DNA from: Gp6-AA40 sp963818645
GTDB lineage: Bacteria; Acidobacteriota; Vicinamibacteria; Vicinamibacterales; UBA2999
Length of the DNA: 64,000 bases
Assembly: GCA_963818645.1 (NCBI GenBank)
Contig: CAWFTF010000010.1
Coordinates: 1-64,000, forward strand
Direction of reading: 5' to 3'
Shown here: positions 19,439 to 27,729 of the stretch, piece by piece
Layout: every line of letters starts with the position of its first letter
Numbering within the stretch: the stretch's first letter is position 1
Notes under the pieces: generated by a model
Told to the model about the DNA's origin: nothing
What the model saw: only the letters and a program-made list of their open reading frames with translations
Databases searched by the model: none
Program-made: the position numbers and the translations under genes

Positions 19439-22216
19439 CTACGGTCGGCGACTTCTGCGTTTGCGCGGAAGAAGGGGCGCCGCCGCCGGCGCGTCATCCA
19501 TCGGCAGGCGGACGCGACGAATCCCATCGTAGGAGTGAAGCGCGCCTGCCACAGCGCCGGCAGTTGCGACGCAGCCGATTTCGCCGACGCCTTTCGCGCC
19601 GTACCCGCCGACCTCGTCTGGCACTTCGATCAGGATGACGTCGACGTCGGGCATGTGCTTCGCCGCGACGAGACCAACGTCGCGAAGGCCGAGTGAATCA
19701 GGAATGCCGTTCGTGGACGTGAAGTTCTCGGAGAGCGCGTAGCCCAGCCCCATGTGAACGCCGCCTTCCATCTGCTCGGCGCAGAGGCGCGGATTGATCG
19801 CGCGGCCAACATCGTTGGCGACGACGACGCGTTCGAGCTTGCCCTGCTCGTCGAGCAACACGACTTGCGCGGCGTAGCTGAAGGTCAGGTGGGTGGTCGG
19901 ATTGAGGATGGCTTCCGGCGTCCCCGGCCTCGTCGTGAAGTTGCAGACGTATTCACCGGAGTACTCGCGCCCGATGAGTTGCTGAAGCTGACGAAGCCGG
20001 GCGGCCTCATCGAGAGCGGCGGTTCGCGGCTCGATCGTGATCGGCACCGCGTCCATGTCCGCCATCAGCTTCCGCGCCGCCTGTTGCGCCGCGGCACAGC
20101 TCAATGTCGTTCCGCGCGAGGCCCACGTTTCGCCGCACTTCTCGCCGAGTTCCTTGTCCCACGACACCGTCATGATCTCGGTGGGCAGGTGCGTCTCTTC
20201 GCTTACCGCCTGCATCGTCGCCGTGTAGATGCCCTGGCCCATCTCGGTGTAGCCGTTCAGGATCTCGAGGCGGCCACCTTCGAGCACGCGAATCTTGATA
20301 TGTCCACCTTCGATCGTGCCGTTGCCGAGGCCGGTGCTCTTGATGCCGCAGCCGATGCCTTTGTACTTGGCCTGCTTGTAGACGTCCTTGACCGCGTTGA
20401 GCGTCTCGCGAATGCCGCGCGCGCTTTCGCGCATCACCTGGCCGGTTCCGAGCTTGTCGCCCGGATTGAGGATGTTGCGCTCGCGGATGTCCCAGCCGTC
20501 CACGCCGACCTTCTCGGCCAGCATGTCCATGATGCCTTCCATCGCGAACTGCGCCTGGTTGCTGCCGAAGCCGCGCATCGCGCCGGCGTTGGGGTTGTTG
20601 GTGTAGACCGCCTTGGCGTCCACGTCGACGTTCGGAATGCGGTACACGCCGCACGAGTGGCACGCTGCGCGCAGGGCGCACTTGGCGCTCGTCGTGTGAT
20701 AACCGCCGGCATCCGCGATGATGCGCGACCGCAGCGCGAGCAGATGTCCGTCCGCATCCGCGGCGATGGTCAGCTTCACGGTCATCGCGTGACGCTTTAC
20801 ATGATGCTGTGTCGACTGCTCGCGAGTGAGCACGGTCTTCACCGGACGACCGAGCAGGGTCGCGGCGATCGCGGTCTGTCCCTGGATCGACAGCTCCTCT
20901 TTCGCGCCGAATGCGCCGCCGCTCGGCAGCAGCGAGATCTCGACGTCCTTGGGATCGAGCTTCAGGATCTTCGCGATCTGCTGGTGGTCGTAGACCGATC
21001 CCTGGCTGTCCGTGATCACCTTGACGCCGTTGCCCTGAGGCAGCGCGAGGCACGCTTCGGGTTCGAGGAATGCGATCTCGATCGGCTGCGTGTCGAACGT
21101 GGCTTCGATCACGTGTGCGGCCGTCTTCAGTGCCGCGTCCACGTCGCCGCGTGAGAACGCGGTCGTCGGCTGCAGGATGTTCGACTGACGCGGGGCGAAG
21201 GTATCCGACGGATGCACGAGAGGCGCACCCGGCTTCAGTGCCTCGAATGGATCGGTGAGCGGCTCGAGCACCTCGTAGTCGATTCGAACCTTCGCCCCGG
21301 CCTGACGCGCGTGGAACTGCGTGTCGGCGACGACCATCGCCAGAAAGTCTGCGACGCAGCAGGTGAGCTCACCTTCGGCGACGAAGAGCGGTTGATCGGG
21401 ATCGTTGAGGCCCTGTCCACGGAATCCCGGAACGTCCGCCGCAGTGAAGACGCGCACGACACCGGGCATTGCGCTGGCTTCGTCGACATGAATCTTCAGG
21501 ATGCGCGCGCGCGGGTGCTCGGTCAGCACCATCGCGCCGTGGAGCATTCCAGGCACGCGCAGATCGTCGACGAACTGCTTGTCGCCTAGCGTCTGTTCGG
21601 CGCCACCCAGGCGAGAAACCGAATGGCCGATCCCGTGAGAGTTCTTGTGCCCGTTGCCGTTGCCGTTGACGAATGCCGGGTTTCGACCCAGCCCGAACTG
21701 TTCGCCGAAGTACAGGTGACGACGCGGCTCCGTGCGAGCCAGTTGACCGCCGCATGACGCAGCCTCGCCGGCCGTCTGGATCGAGTCGAGGATTCGTCCG
21801 TAGCCGGTGCAGCGGCAAAGATGTCCGTCGAGCGCCTTTGCGACGGCAGCTCGATCGCCGGTCTTGCCTTGCTCGATCAGCGATGCCGCGCGGACGACGA
21901 TCCCGGGGATGCAGAAGCCGCACTGAACGCCGCCCTCGAGGACGAACGCCTCGCCCATCCTCTTGCGAACGTCTTCAGGCAGTCCCTCGAGTGTCACGAC
22001 TTCGCGACCCTCTGTCTGCTCGGGTTTCCGCAGACAGGAGAGGGCGGGGGTGCCATCGATCATGACGAGGCAGCAGCCGCATGCGCCTTCTGGCGCGCAC
22101 CCGTTTTTCGCGGAGATGATGCCGCACTCTTCCCGCAGCACCTCGAGCAGGTGCATGCCCGGCTCGTAGGAGGCGGTGGTCTCTTTCCCGTTGAGGGTGA
22201 AGCGAATACTCGACAT
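19439..22216 (-). CDS. Molybdenum hydroxylase, FeS and Mo domains fused (selenium-dependent xanthine-dehydrogenase-like)
   Basis: 925 residues. The N-terminal plant-type 2Fe-2S domain has ISAKNGCAPEGACGCC and LSCLRKPE; the second 2Fe-2S domain has GGVQCGFCIPG and LCRCTGYGRI. After a linker rich in NGNGH, the large molybdopterin half follows (GGAFGAKEELSIQGQ; AGAMRGFGSNQAQFAMEG; GEMGQGIY-like EMGQGIYTA; YGAKGVGEIG near the C-terminus, with the likely catalytic Glu in GVGEIG). There is no FAD domain, so electrons must leave through a partner. Domain order matches the Se-dependent XDH family; a selenium role is not provable here. Likely substrates are purines or other N-heterocycles. ATG at 22216 follows a weak ribosome site. 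Confidence 0.85.
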   Translation of the reverse strand: MSSIRFTLNGKETTASYEPGMHLLEVLREECGIISAKNGCAPEGACGCCLVMIDGTPALSCLRKPEQTEGREVVTLEGLPEDVRKRMGEAFVLEGGVQCGFCIPGIVVRAASLIEQGKTGDRAAVAKALDGHLCRCTGYGRILDSIQTAGEAASCGGQLARTEPRRHLYFGEQFGLGRNPAFVNGNGNGHKNSHGIGHSVSRLGGAEQTLGDKQFVDDLRVPGMLHGAMVLTEHPRARILKIHVDEASAMPGVVRVFTAADVPGFRGQGLNDPDQPLFVAEGELTCCVADFLAMVVADTQFHARQAGAKVRIDYEVLEPLTDPFEALKPGAPLVHPSDTFAPRQSNILQPTTAFSRGDVDAALKTAAHVIEATFDTQPIEIAFLEPEACLALPQGNGVKVITDSQGSVYDHQQIAKILKLDPKDVEISLLPSGGAFGAKEELSIQGQTAIAATLLGRPVKTVLTREQSTQHHVKRHAMTVKLTIAADADGHLLALRSRIIADAGGYHTTSAKCALRAACHSCGVYRIPNVDVDAKAVYTNNPNAGAMRGFGSNQAQFAMEGIMDMLAEKVGVDGWDIRERNILNPGDKLGTGQVMRESARGIRETLNAVKDVYKQAKYKGIGCGIKSTGLGNGTIEGGHIKIRVLEGGRLEILNGYTEMGQGIYTATMQAVSEETHLPTEIMTVSWDKELGEKCGETWASRGTTLSCAAAQQAARKLMADMDAVPITIEPRTAALDEAARLRQLQQLIGREYSGEYVCNFTTRPGTPEAILNPTTHLTFSYAAQVVLLDEQGKLERVVVANDVGRAINPRLCAEQMEGGVHMGLGYALSENFTSTNGIPDSLGLRDVGLVAAKHMPDVDVILIEVPDEVGGYGAKGVGEIGCVATAGAVAGALHSYDGIRRVRLPMDDAPAAAPLLPRKRRSRRP

Positions 22217-22262
22217 CGTGGACTTTCTACTCAGCCCGATCGTAACATCACCGGCTGCGCCG

Positions 22263-22345
22263 AACTCCAAACTCCCAAGACGCCAACTCCCAAAAGGGGA
22301 GGATGGGGGGGCAGTTTGGGAGTTGGTAGTTGGAGATTGGGAGTT
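22263..22345. repeat. 7-bp repeat array with hairpin between divergent genes (TTGGGAG word)
   Basis: Words AACTCCAAACTCCCA on one side and TTGGGAG TTGGTAG TTGGAGA TTGGGAG on the other. CCAACTCCCAAA pairs perfectly with TTTGGGAGTTGG around a 20-base G-rich loop. The last unit ends GGGAG seven bases before the ATG at 22351. Confidence 0.75.
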
Positions 22346-22350
22346 TAGAG

Positions 22351-23586
22351 ATGCAAGAGCCCTGGAAGACAGACAAATGGTTCAGCAGCCCGTGGTCATA
22401 CCTGCCGGAAGTCCGGCAGAAACAGGCCTTTGGCAGCAACCTCAAGATTCATGATGTCACCCTCCGCGACGGCGAACAGCAGACCGCTGTGGTCTTCCGG
22501 CGCGAGGAGAAGGTGGCGATTGCGAAGAAACTCGACTCGCTCGGAATCCATCGCATCGAGGCCGGCATGCCTGCGGTCTCGCCGCAGGACAAGGCCGCCA
22601 TCTCCGATATCGCCGCGCTTGGACTGAAGGCCGAGATCTTCGGCTTCGCCCGTTGCATCCCGGCGGAGATCGAAGTGATCAAAGCGTGCGGCTGCTCGGG
22701 CGTGGTGATCGAGATCCCCGCCAGCGACCACATGATCAAGTACGGCTACGGCTGGCCGATCGAGCGCGCGATGAAGGCCTCGATCGAGACGACGCTCGCG
22801 GCCAAGGCGGCCGGTCTCTACACCGTCTTCTTCACCATCGACGCCACACGCACCGAGCTCAATCGCTTCCTCGACATCGTCGAGCAGGTGGCGACCGAAG
22901 GGCACATGGATGCGCTGACCATCGCCGACACGATGGGTGTCTGCACGCCCGACGCGGTGTCACACGTCGTGAAGAAGGTCATCGATCGACTCAAGAAGCC
23001 GGTCGAGATTCACTGTCACCAGGACTTCGGTCTGGGCGTGGCGAACACCGTCGCGGCGCTGGCCGCGGGCGCCTCAGTCGCGCAGACGACGATCACCGGT
23101 CTCGGTGAACGCGCCGGCAACGTGCCGATGGAAGACGTCGTGATGTCGCTGCTGTGTCTGCACGGCGTGAACCTCGGGATCAAGACCGAGAACTTCGTCG
23201 AGGTCTCGCGCTTCGTGATGGATCTCGCCAAGGTCACACAGCCACCGAATCGGCCAATCGTCGGCGACAAGCTGTACGAGATCGAATCGGGGATCATCGC
23301 CGGCTGGTTCCGCCTGGCGCGCAAGGATCATCCGCTGGAGTACATCCCGTTTGCGCCCGAGCTCGTGGGTCAGAAGCCGGTCTCGATCGTGCTCGGGAAG
23401 AACAGCGGGCCGCCGTCGATGGAAGAGTGGTGCGAGAAGCTGGGCATCAAGGCCACCGACGAAGAGCGTATGGCGATGCTGCAGCAGGTGAAGGCGAAGT
23501 CGTTCGAGAAGAAAGACCTGCTGACGCCCGACGAGTTCAAGGCGATCGTCGATCGCGTGATGCAGAAGACGCCCGCCTCAACCTAA
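22351..23586 (+). CDS. LeuA/HMGL-family acyltransferase (isopropylmalate/homocitrate/citramalate synthase-like)
   Basis: 411 residues. The TIM-barrel family signature DVTLRDGEQQTAVVFRREEK is at the N-terminus, EAGMPAVSPQDKAAI follows, and the metal motif HCHQDFGLGVANT plus GERAGNVPMEDVV complete the catalytic set. The enzyme condenses acetyl-CoA or another acyl-CoA with a 2-oxo acid, or runs a lyase reaction of the same family. The C-terminus is short and lacks the LeuA regulatory domain, so leucine feedback is not expected. The start at 22351 uses GGGAG from the preceding repeat array as its ribosome site. The stop codon is the first base of the next array. Confidence 0.85.
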   Translation: MQEPWKTDKWFSSPWSYLPEVRQKQAFGSNLKIHDVTLRDGEQQTAVVFRREEKVAIAKKLDSLGIHRIEAGMPAVSPQDKAAISDIAALGLKAEIFGFARCIPAEIEVIKACGCSGVVIEIPASDHMIKYGYGWPIERAMKASIETTLAAKAAGLYTVFFTIDATRTELNRFLDIVEQVATEGHMDALTIADTMGVCTPDAVSHVVKKVIDRLKKPVEIHCHQDFGLGVANTVAALAAGASVAQTTITGLGERAGNVPMEDVVMSLLCLHGVNLGIKTENFVEVSRFVMDLAKVTQPPNRPIVGDKLYEIESGIIAGWFRLARKDHPLEYIPFAPELVGQKPVSIVLGKNSGPPSMEEWCEKLGIKATDEERMAMLQQVKAKSFEKKDLLTPDEFKAIVDRVMQKTPAST

Positions 23587-23667
23587 CTCCCAACGACTCT
23601 CGCTCGACCAACTCCCAACTCCCAAACATGATCGTTTGGGAGTTGGATGTTGGGCGTTGGGAGTTGA
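23584..23667. repeat. 7-bp repeat array with hairpin between convergent genes (TTGGGAG word)
   Basis: Begins at the stop codon of the LeuA-like gene and ends three bases before the stop of the TonB receptor, filling the whole gap. CTCCCAAAC pairs with GTTTGGGAG around the 6-base loop ATGATC. The right arm reads TTGGGAG TTGGATG TTGGGCG TTGGGAG TTG. Confidence 0.8.
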
Positions 23668-23669
23668 AT

Positions 23670-26600
23670 CTACCAGGCGTACTCGGCGTTCAGGCGGAAC
23701 ACGCGCGGATTCATGTACGTGCTGGGCGACTGCCACCCTGGCTCGTTCGGAATGAACGTCGGGTTGAACGCCAGCGTCACGTTGTTGTTCAGCAGGTTGT
23801 AGATGTCCGCGCCCACCGTCAGCCGCTGGCCTCCGAGGCGGATGATCTTCTTCGCGGAAAAGTCCCACTGGCGGATGCGATCGCCATACATCTGGCCAGG
23901 CGAGAGCAGGTTGATCGTGAGCGGGGGCGTGGCTGTGAGCTGACGCCCGATCTGCGCCGCGGCATCTGCCAGTTCCGTCGCCGACAGCGTGTAGTTGGCG
24001 GCGAGCGAGCCGAGCTGGTCGATGGAGACGTTCGGCTTGTCCTGGAAGACCGAGCTGACGTTCACCTCGATGCGCGGAATCATATACGTGACCAGCGCGT
24101 TGAACGACGTCTGCCACGGCGACTCCTGATGACAGAAGGGCATCGTCAGCAGGCTGATGCCGAACCCGACAGTTGCCTCCGGGACCGCCGACCGGATGTC
24201 GCAGAAGTCATTGGTCACCTTCCCCGTGCTGGTGCCACCCTGGAACGTCACGCCCTTGACGTTGCGGACGTTGAACGTCGCGTCTATTCCGTTGAACTCG
24301 CGCGTATCGTCTCCGATCTTCTTGGTGGATTGGACCAGCAGGTCCGACTGGCCGAACACGTTCGGGTTGATGTCGTAGAGCGGGCCAACTGCGTAACCAC
24401 CACCGCCGGGAAGCCGCGGGTCGCGCGGCGCCGTGATCGTGTACGACGCGATGTCCGTTGGCGAGATCGCGAGATTGTCCGTCGTCGTGCCGCCGGTCGT
24501 GAACATCGTGAAGGACCGCCGGTAGTACCCGACTTCCACCGACGCCCGCGGGAAAAGCTCCTGCTGCACCGACACGCCGAACGCCCAATCGGACGGACGC
24601 CTGCCCCAGCCGGAGAACAGTTCCGGATCGAACCTCGCCCCAACGGGCTGGTTCGAGCCGAACTGCAGGTTATCGATCTGGCCGCACTCGCCGTTTTCCA
24701 GCGGATTGGTCAGGACGCAGTCGGGGGTGTTGTTGAAGTTCGCATCGAACCAGCCGCGCGAGACGCACGGATTGCCGATGCCTCCGAAACCCGAGCACAG
24801 GCCGCCGCCGAACGGGATCCGCAGCGCCGGATTGGAGTTGTACGCCATGTTGCTGACGCTGGCGCCCTCCAGATACTTCCCGAGGCTGACCTTGAGCGCG
24901 GTCTTGCCGTTCCCGAACATGTCGTACGAAGCACCCATGCGCGGAGTGATGTCGTTGTAGCCGGTCACTCCGTCCGTGCGCGCGAACGTGGCGCCGGGGA
25001 AGAATCGGCCTGCTGGTTCGACCTGCTCGGGGAACCAGCTCCACGGGTGGTCGTAGCGCAGCGCGCCCTGCAGCGTCAGCCGTTTCATGGTCCATTGATC
25101 CTGCGCGTAGAACGAGGACTGCATCGCCCGCGCATTCACGACGTACGGGTTGATGTACTCCTGAACCGACAGCGGAAAGAAGTCGAGGCCGGGAAGGGAG
25201 ATCGCCTGGTACCCCAGGGCCTGAGAATTGACGTGCATCTCGCGGTCGTCGCTCCAGAAGTTGCCCTGGTAGCCGAACTTCGTGCTGTGTGAACCGGTGA
25301 TGTACGACGCAGATGCCTGCCACGTGGAACCGCGCGTCTTGTTGTTCAACCAGCTCTGCGACCTGTACCGCATCGACGACGTGACGCCTGGCGCCACTGT
25401 CTGAGTGAAGTTCACGACCTGGATCAGATCGCGTGTCGGGTTGGGATCGACTTCACGACCGCCCCACTGGTAGTACGTCGTGCCGAAACCGGCTTCGAGG
25501 AGCAGCTTGTTGGTGAGCGGGGAGTTCCAACGCGCCTGCTGGATGCGCTGCGGGCTGAACTCACCGTGACCGTCGGCTTCCGGCGACGTCGGGAAGACGA
25601 AGTTCGGCGAGCCCGTCAGCGACGTCGTGCCGGTGCAGCTGCGGCAGACCGGCTGCTCGTCCCACGAGAACGAGAATTTGTGGCGCTGCGATGCCTGCCA
25701 CGTGATGCGCGGCGTGTAGTTCTCCCACGTGCGGTCTGAAAATGCCGGCTTGTTCAGATCGGGCGAGTAGGTGAACGCTGTCGCATTGCCGGCGTTCTGG
25801 TTGTAGTAGACGTTCAGCGTGTTCTGCCGCTGTCCCTGCCAGCGCAGGCTCATGAAGTACCACAACTTGTCCCTCACGATGGGGCCACCGACCGCCGTGT
25901 TGACGTCGTACACGTGGTACACGGGGTTCGGCAAGGTGGCACCGCGCGCCTTCAGCTCGTCGGTGAAGTTGTCCGACTGCATCCCTTCCGAGAAGCCGGA
26001 GACGAACGCCAGACCGGAGATCTGGTTTCCACCCTGCTTCGGGACGATGTTCATCGTGAGGCCGGCGGTTTCCAGTTCGCCGAGGCCGCCCGACGTGGTC
26101 ATCGTCACCTCCGCCGCGTTGCCGATGTCTGCGGTGAAGTTCGGCGGCTGATTGCCACCGGGCGGGTTGCTGATGTTCAGGCCGTCCACCGTCAGACGCG
26201 ACTCGACGCCGCGACCGCCGTGGACGGGGAAGATCGCGAACACCGGACCGGTGTTGACGTTGTTGTTGTTCGACACGACGCCGGGCACGGTGTTAATCAG
26301 ATAGCTGTAGCTCCGGACGCTCGGAAGCGCTCGCATGGTCTCGTTGTCGAGCGTGACCTCGCGCCTCGTGCTCTGCACGTCAACGACCGGCGTTTCGCCG
26401 ATGACGGTAATCGTTTCCTGCACGCCGCCGACGCGTAGCTCGGCGTCGGCCGTGATGACACCAGACCCGCTCACGATCTGACCCTCACGTCTCACGGTCG
26501 CGAAGCCCGCGAGACTGAACGTGACCGTGTACGTGCCGGGTTGAAGATTCTCGATGCGATATCGGCCAGCGCCATCGGTAATCGCTGTGCGGACTTTCTC

Positions 26601-26756
26601 GATCAGCGCTGGACTTGCGGCTTCCACAGTGACACCGGGGAGCACGGCTCCCGTGTTGTCCCTGACGGCACCAGCGAGCGTGGTCTGTGCCCACACCGTC
26701 GCTGGAGCCAAACACAATAAAGCGAGGAGCCCTAAGGCTCGCTGCAACACGCGCAT
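23670..26756 (-). CDS. TonB-dependent outer-membrane receptor with carboxypeptidase-regulatory domain
   Basis: 1028 residues, complete. The signal peptide (ending near TVWAQ) is followed by a carboxypeptidase-regulatory-like domain (GAVRDNTGAVLPGVTVEAAS ... GRYRIENLQPGTYTV), a plug domain (ITVIGETPVVDVQSTRREVT; GGRGVESRLTVDGLNISNP) and a long beta-barrel ending with the aromatic C-terminus EYAW. This is the acidobacterial SusC/CarboxypepD_reg type, which imports oligomers or large ligands across the outer membrane with TonB. No SusD-like lipoprotein is adjacent. GAGGTGA precedes the ATG. Confidence 0.92.
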   Translation of the reverse strand: MRVLQRALGLLALLCLAPATVWAQTTLAGAVRDNTGAVLPGVTVEAASPALIEKVRTAITDGAGRYRIENLQPGTYTVTFSLAGFATVRREGQIVSGSGVITADAELRVGGVQETITVIGETPVVDVQSTRREVTLDNETMRALPSVRSYSYLINTVPGVVSNNNNVNTGPVFAIFPVHGGRGVESRLTVDGLNISNPPGGNQPPNFTADIGNAAEVTMTTSGGLGELETAGLTMNIVPKQGGNQISGLAFVSGFSEGMQSDNFTDELKARGATLPNPVYHVYDVNTAVGGPIVRDKLWYFMSLRWQGQRQNTLNVYYNQNAGNATAFTYSPDLNKPAFSDRTWENYTPRITWQASQRHKFSFSWDEQPVCRSCTGTTSLTGSPNFVFPTSPEADGHGEFSPQRIQQARWNSPLTNKLLLEAGFGTTYYQWGGREVDPNPTRDLIQVVNFTQTVAPGVTSSMRYRSQSWLNNKTRGSTWQASASYITGSHSTKFGYQGNFWSDDREMHVNSQALGYQAISLPGLDFFPLSVQEYINPYVVNARAMQSSFYAQDQWTMKRLTLQGALRYDHPWSWFPEQVEPAGRFFPGATFARTDGVTGYNDITPRMGASYDMFGNGKTALKVSLGKYLEGASVSNMAYNSNPALRIPFGGGLCSGFGGIGNPCVSRGWFDANFNNTPDCVLTNPLENGECGQIDNLQFGSNQPVGARFDPELFSGWGRRPSDWAFGVSVQQELFPRASVEVGYYRRSFTMFTTGGTTTDNLAISPTDIASYTITAPRDPRLPGGGGYAVGPLYDINPNVFGQSDLLVQSTKKIGDDTREFNGIDATFNVRNVKGVTFQGGTSTGKVTNDFCDIRSAVPEATVGFGISLLTMPFCHQESPWQTSFNALVTYMIPRIEVNVSSVFQDKPNVSIDQLGSLAANYTLSATELADAAAQIGRQLTATPPLTINLLSPGQMYGDRIRQWDFSAKKIIRLGGQRLTVGADIYNLLNNNVTLAFNPTFIPNEPGWQSPSTYMNPRVFRLNAEYAW

Positions 26757-26805
26757 ACGTTCACCTCAACAGGAACGATAGAACAATCGGCGCGGCTGCA
26801 AGTTA

Positions 26806-26832
26806 AATATAAATCTGATCGGTCAGTAACAA
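26806..26832 (-). promoter_or_regulatory. Possible promoter of the TonB receptor gene
   Basis: On the minus strand TTGTTA and TATATT are separated by 15 bases, about 50 bases upstream of the receptor ATG, inside the only AT-rich patch of this spacer. The spacing is short for sigma-70, so this is tentative. Confidence 0.3.
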
Positions 26833-26864
26833 CTCAAGGGGACCGGTATCTCGTCTCTTCAGCG

Positions 26865-27716
26865 TCAGTACTCGGGAAACCCGACAGCCTGTTTCAGTTC
26901 TTCGAAGTTCATGATGCCGCCAGGGGTCTCGCCTCGTTTCAGGCTCATGAGCGCGGATCGCATGGCAGCGATCGAGACGTTGAGCAGCGTCAAGGGATAC
27001 ACCGCGATTGAGTAGCCAATCTGCTGGAGCCTCGAGGGTGACAAGAGCGGCGTCTTGCCACCCTCAATCAGGTTGGCCATCTTCGGGCCGTCAACCTCGA
27101 GGCAGTAGCGCCGCATCTCTTCTTCGCTGACGGGCGCCTCGAGAAACGTGATGTCGGCGCCGAGCGCTCTGAACGCCCGGCAACGGGCGATCGCCTCGTC
27201 CAGTCCGAGGATCGCGCGGGCGTCGGTGCGCGCCATGATCAGGATGTCTGCGCCGGCGTTGCGTGCGTCCACGGCAGCACGCACGCGCGTGAGCGCCTCG
27301 TCACGGCCGACAACCGACTTGCCTTCGGTGTGACCGCATCGCTTCGGCGCGATCTGATCCTCGAGCATGATCGCGGCAAAGCCTGCGTGCGCGTACCCCT
27401 GGACGGTTCGCTTGATGTTCTGCGCGCTGCCGAAGCCAGTGTCGCCGTCGCCGATGAGCGGAATGCTCACGGCTCGACAGATGTTCTGCCCCTGATCGAC
27501 CAACTCGGCGTAGGAGATCAAGCCGGTATCGGGCATGCCGAGCCGATCGGCCGAGACGGCAAATCCGCTCATGAACCCGATCTCGAAGCCCGCGGCCTCG
27601 ATGAGGCGCGCGGACATCGCGTCGTGACATCCCGGCATGATCAGGATCGTGTCGCGCGCGAGGAGTGCCTTGAGACGGGCAGCGGGAGAGGGAAGAGTCG
27701 TCTGTGCTGGTGTCAT
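26865..27716 (-). CDS. Isocitrate lyase/PEP mutase-family enzyme
   Basis: 283 residues. The catalytic loop LEDQIAPKRCGH (the Cys of the K(K/R)CGH motif), the metal region IPLIGDGDTGFGSAQN and IMARTDARAILGLDEAI are all present. The enzyme probably cleaves or forms a C-C or C-P bond in a small dicarboxylate, as 2-methylisocitrate lyase or oxaloacetate decarboxylase do; the sequence does not decide. The start at 27716 is 13 bases after the end of the upstream amidohydrolase gene, so the two are probably co-transcribed. Confidence 0.85.
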   Translation of the reverse strand: MTPAQTTLPSPAARLKALLARDTILIMPGCHDAMSARLIEAAGFEIGFMSGFAVSADRLGMPDTGLISYAELVDQGQNICRAVSIPLIGDGDTGFGSAQNIKRTVQGYAHAGFAAIMLEDQIAPKRCGHTEGKSVVGRDEALTRVRAAVDARNAGADILIMARTDARAILGLDEAIARCRAFRALGADITFLEAPVSEEEMRRYCLEVDGPKMANLIEGGKTPLLSPSRLQQIGYSIAVYPLTLLNVSIAAMRSALMSLKRGETPGGIMNFEELKQAVGFPEY

Positions 27717-27729
27717 CGCGCGCTCGATC

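Noticed and set aside
19754..21154. A 466-codon plus-strand open frame
   Set aside because: It is antisense to the molybdenum hydroxylase and has the composition of a shadow frame.
23154..23600. A SusD-like partner next to the TonB receptor
   Set aside because: The adjacent genes are a LeuA-family synthase and an isocitrate-lyase-family enzyme; no SusD lipoprotein is seen.
23154..25292. A 712-codon plus-strand open frame
   Set aside because: It lies antisense to the intact TonB receptor and LeuA-like genes, is rich in Arg/Asp/Val and has no family features; it is a GC-bias shadow.
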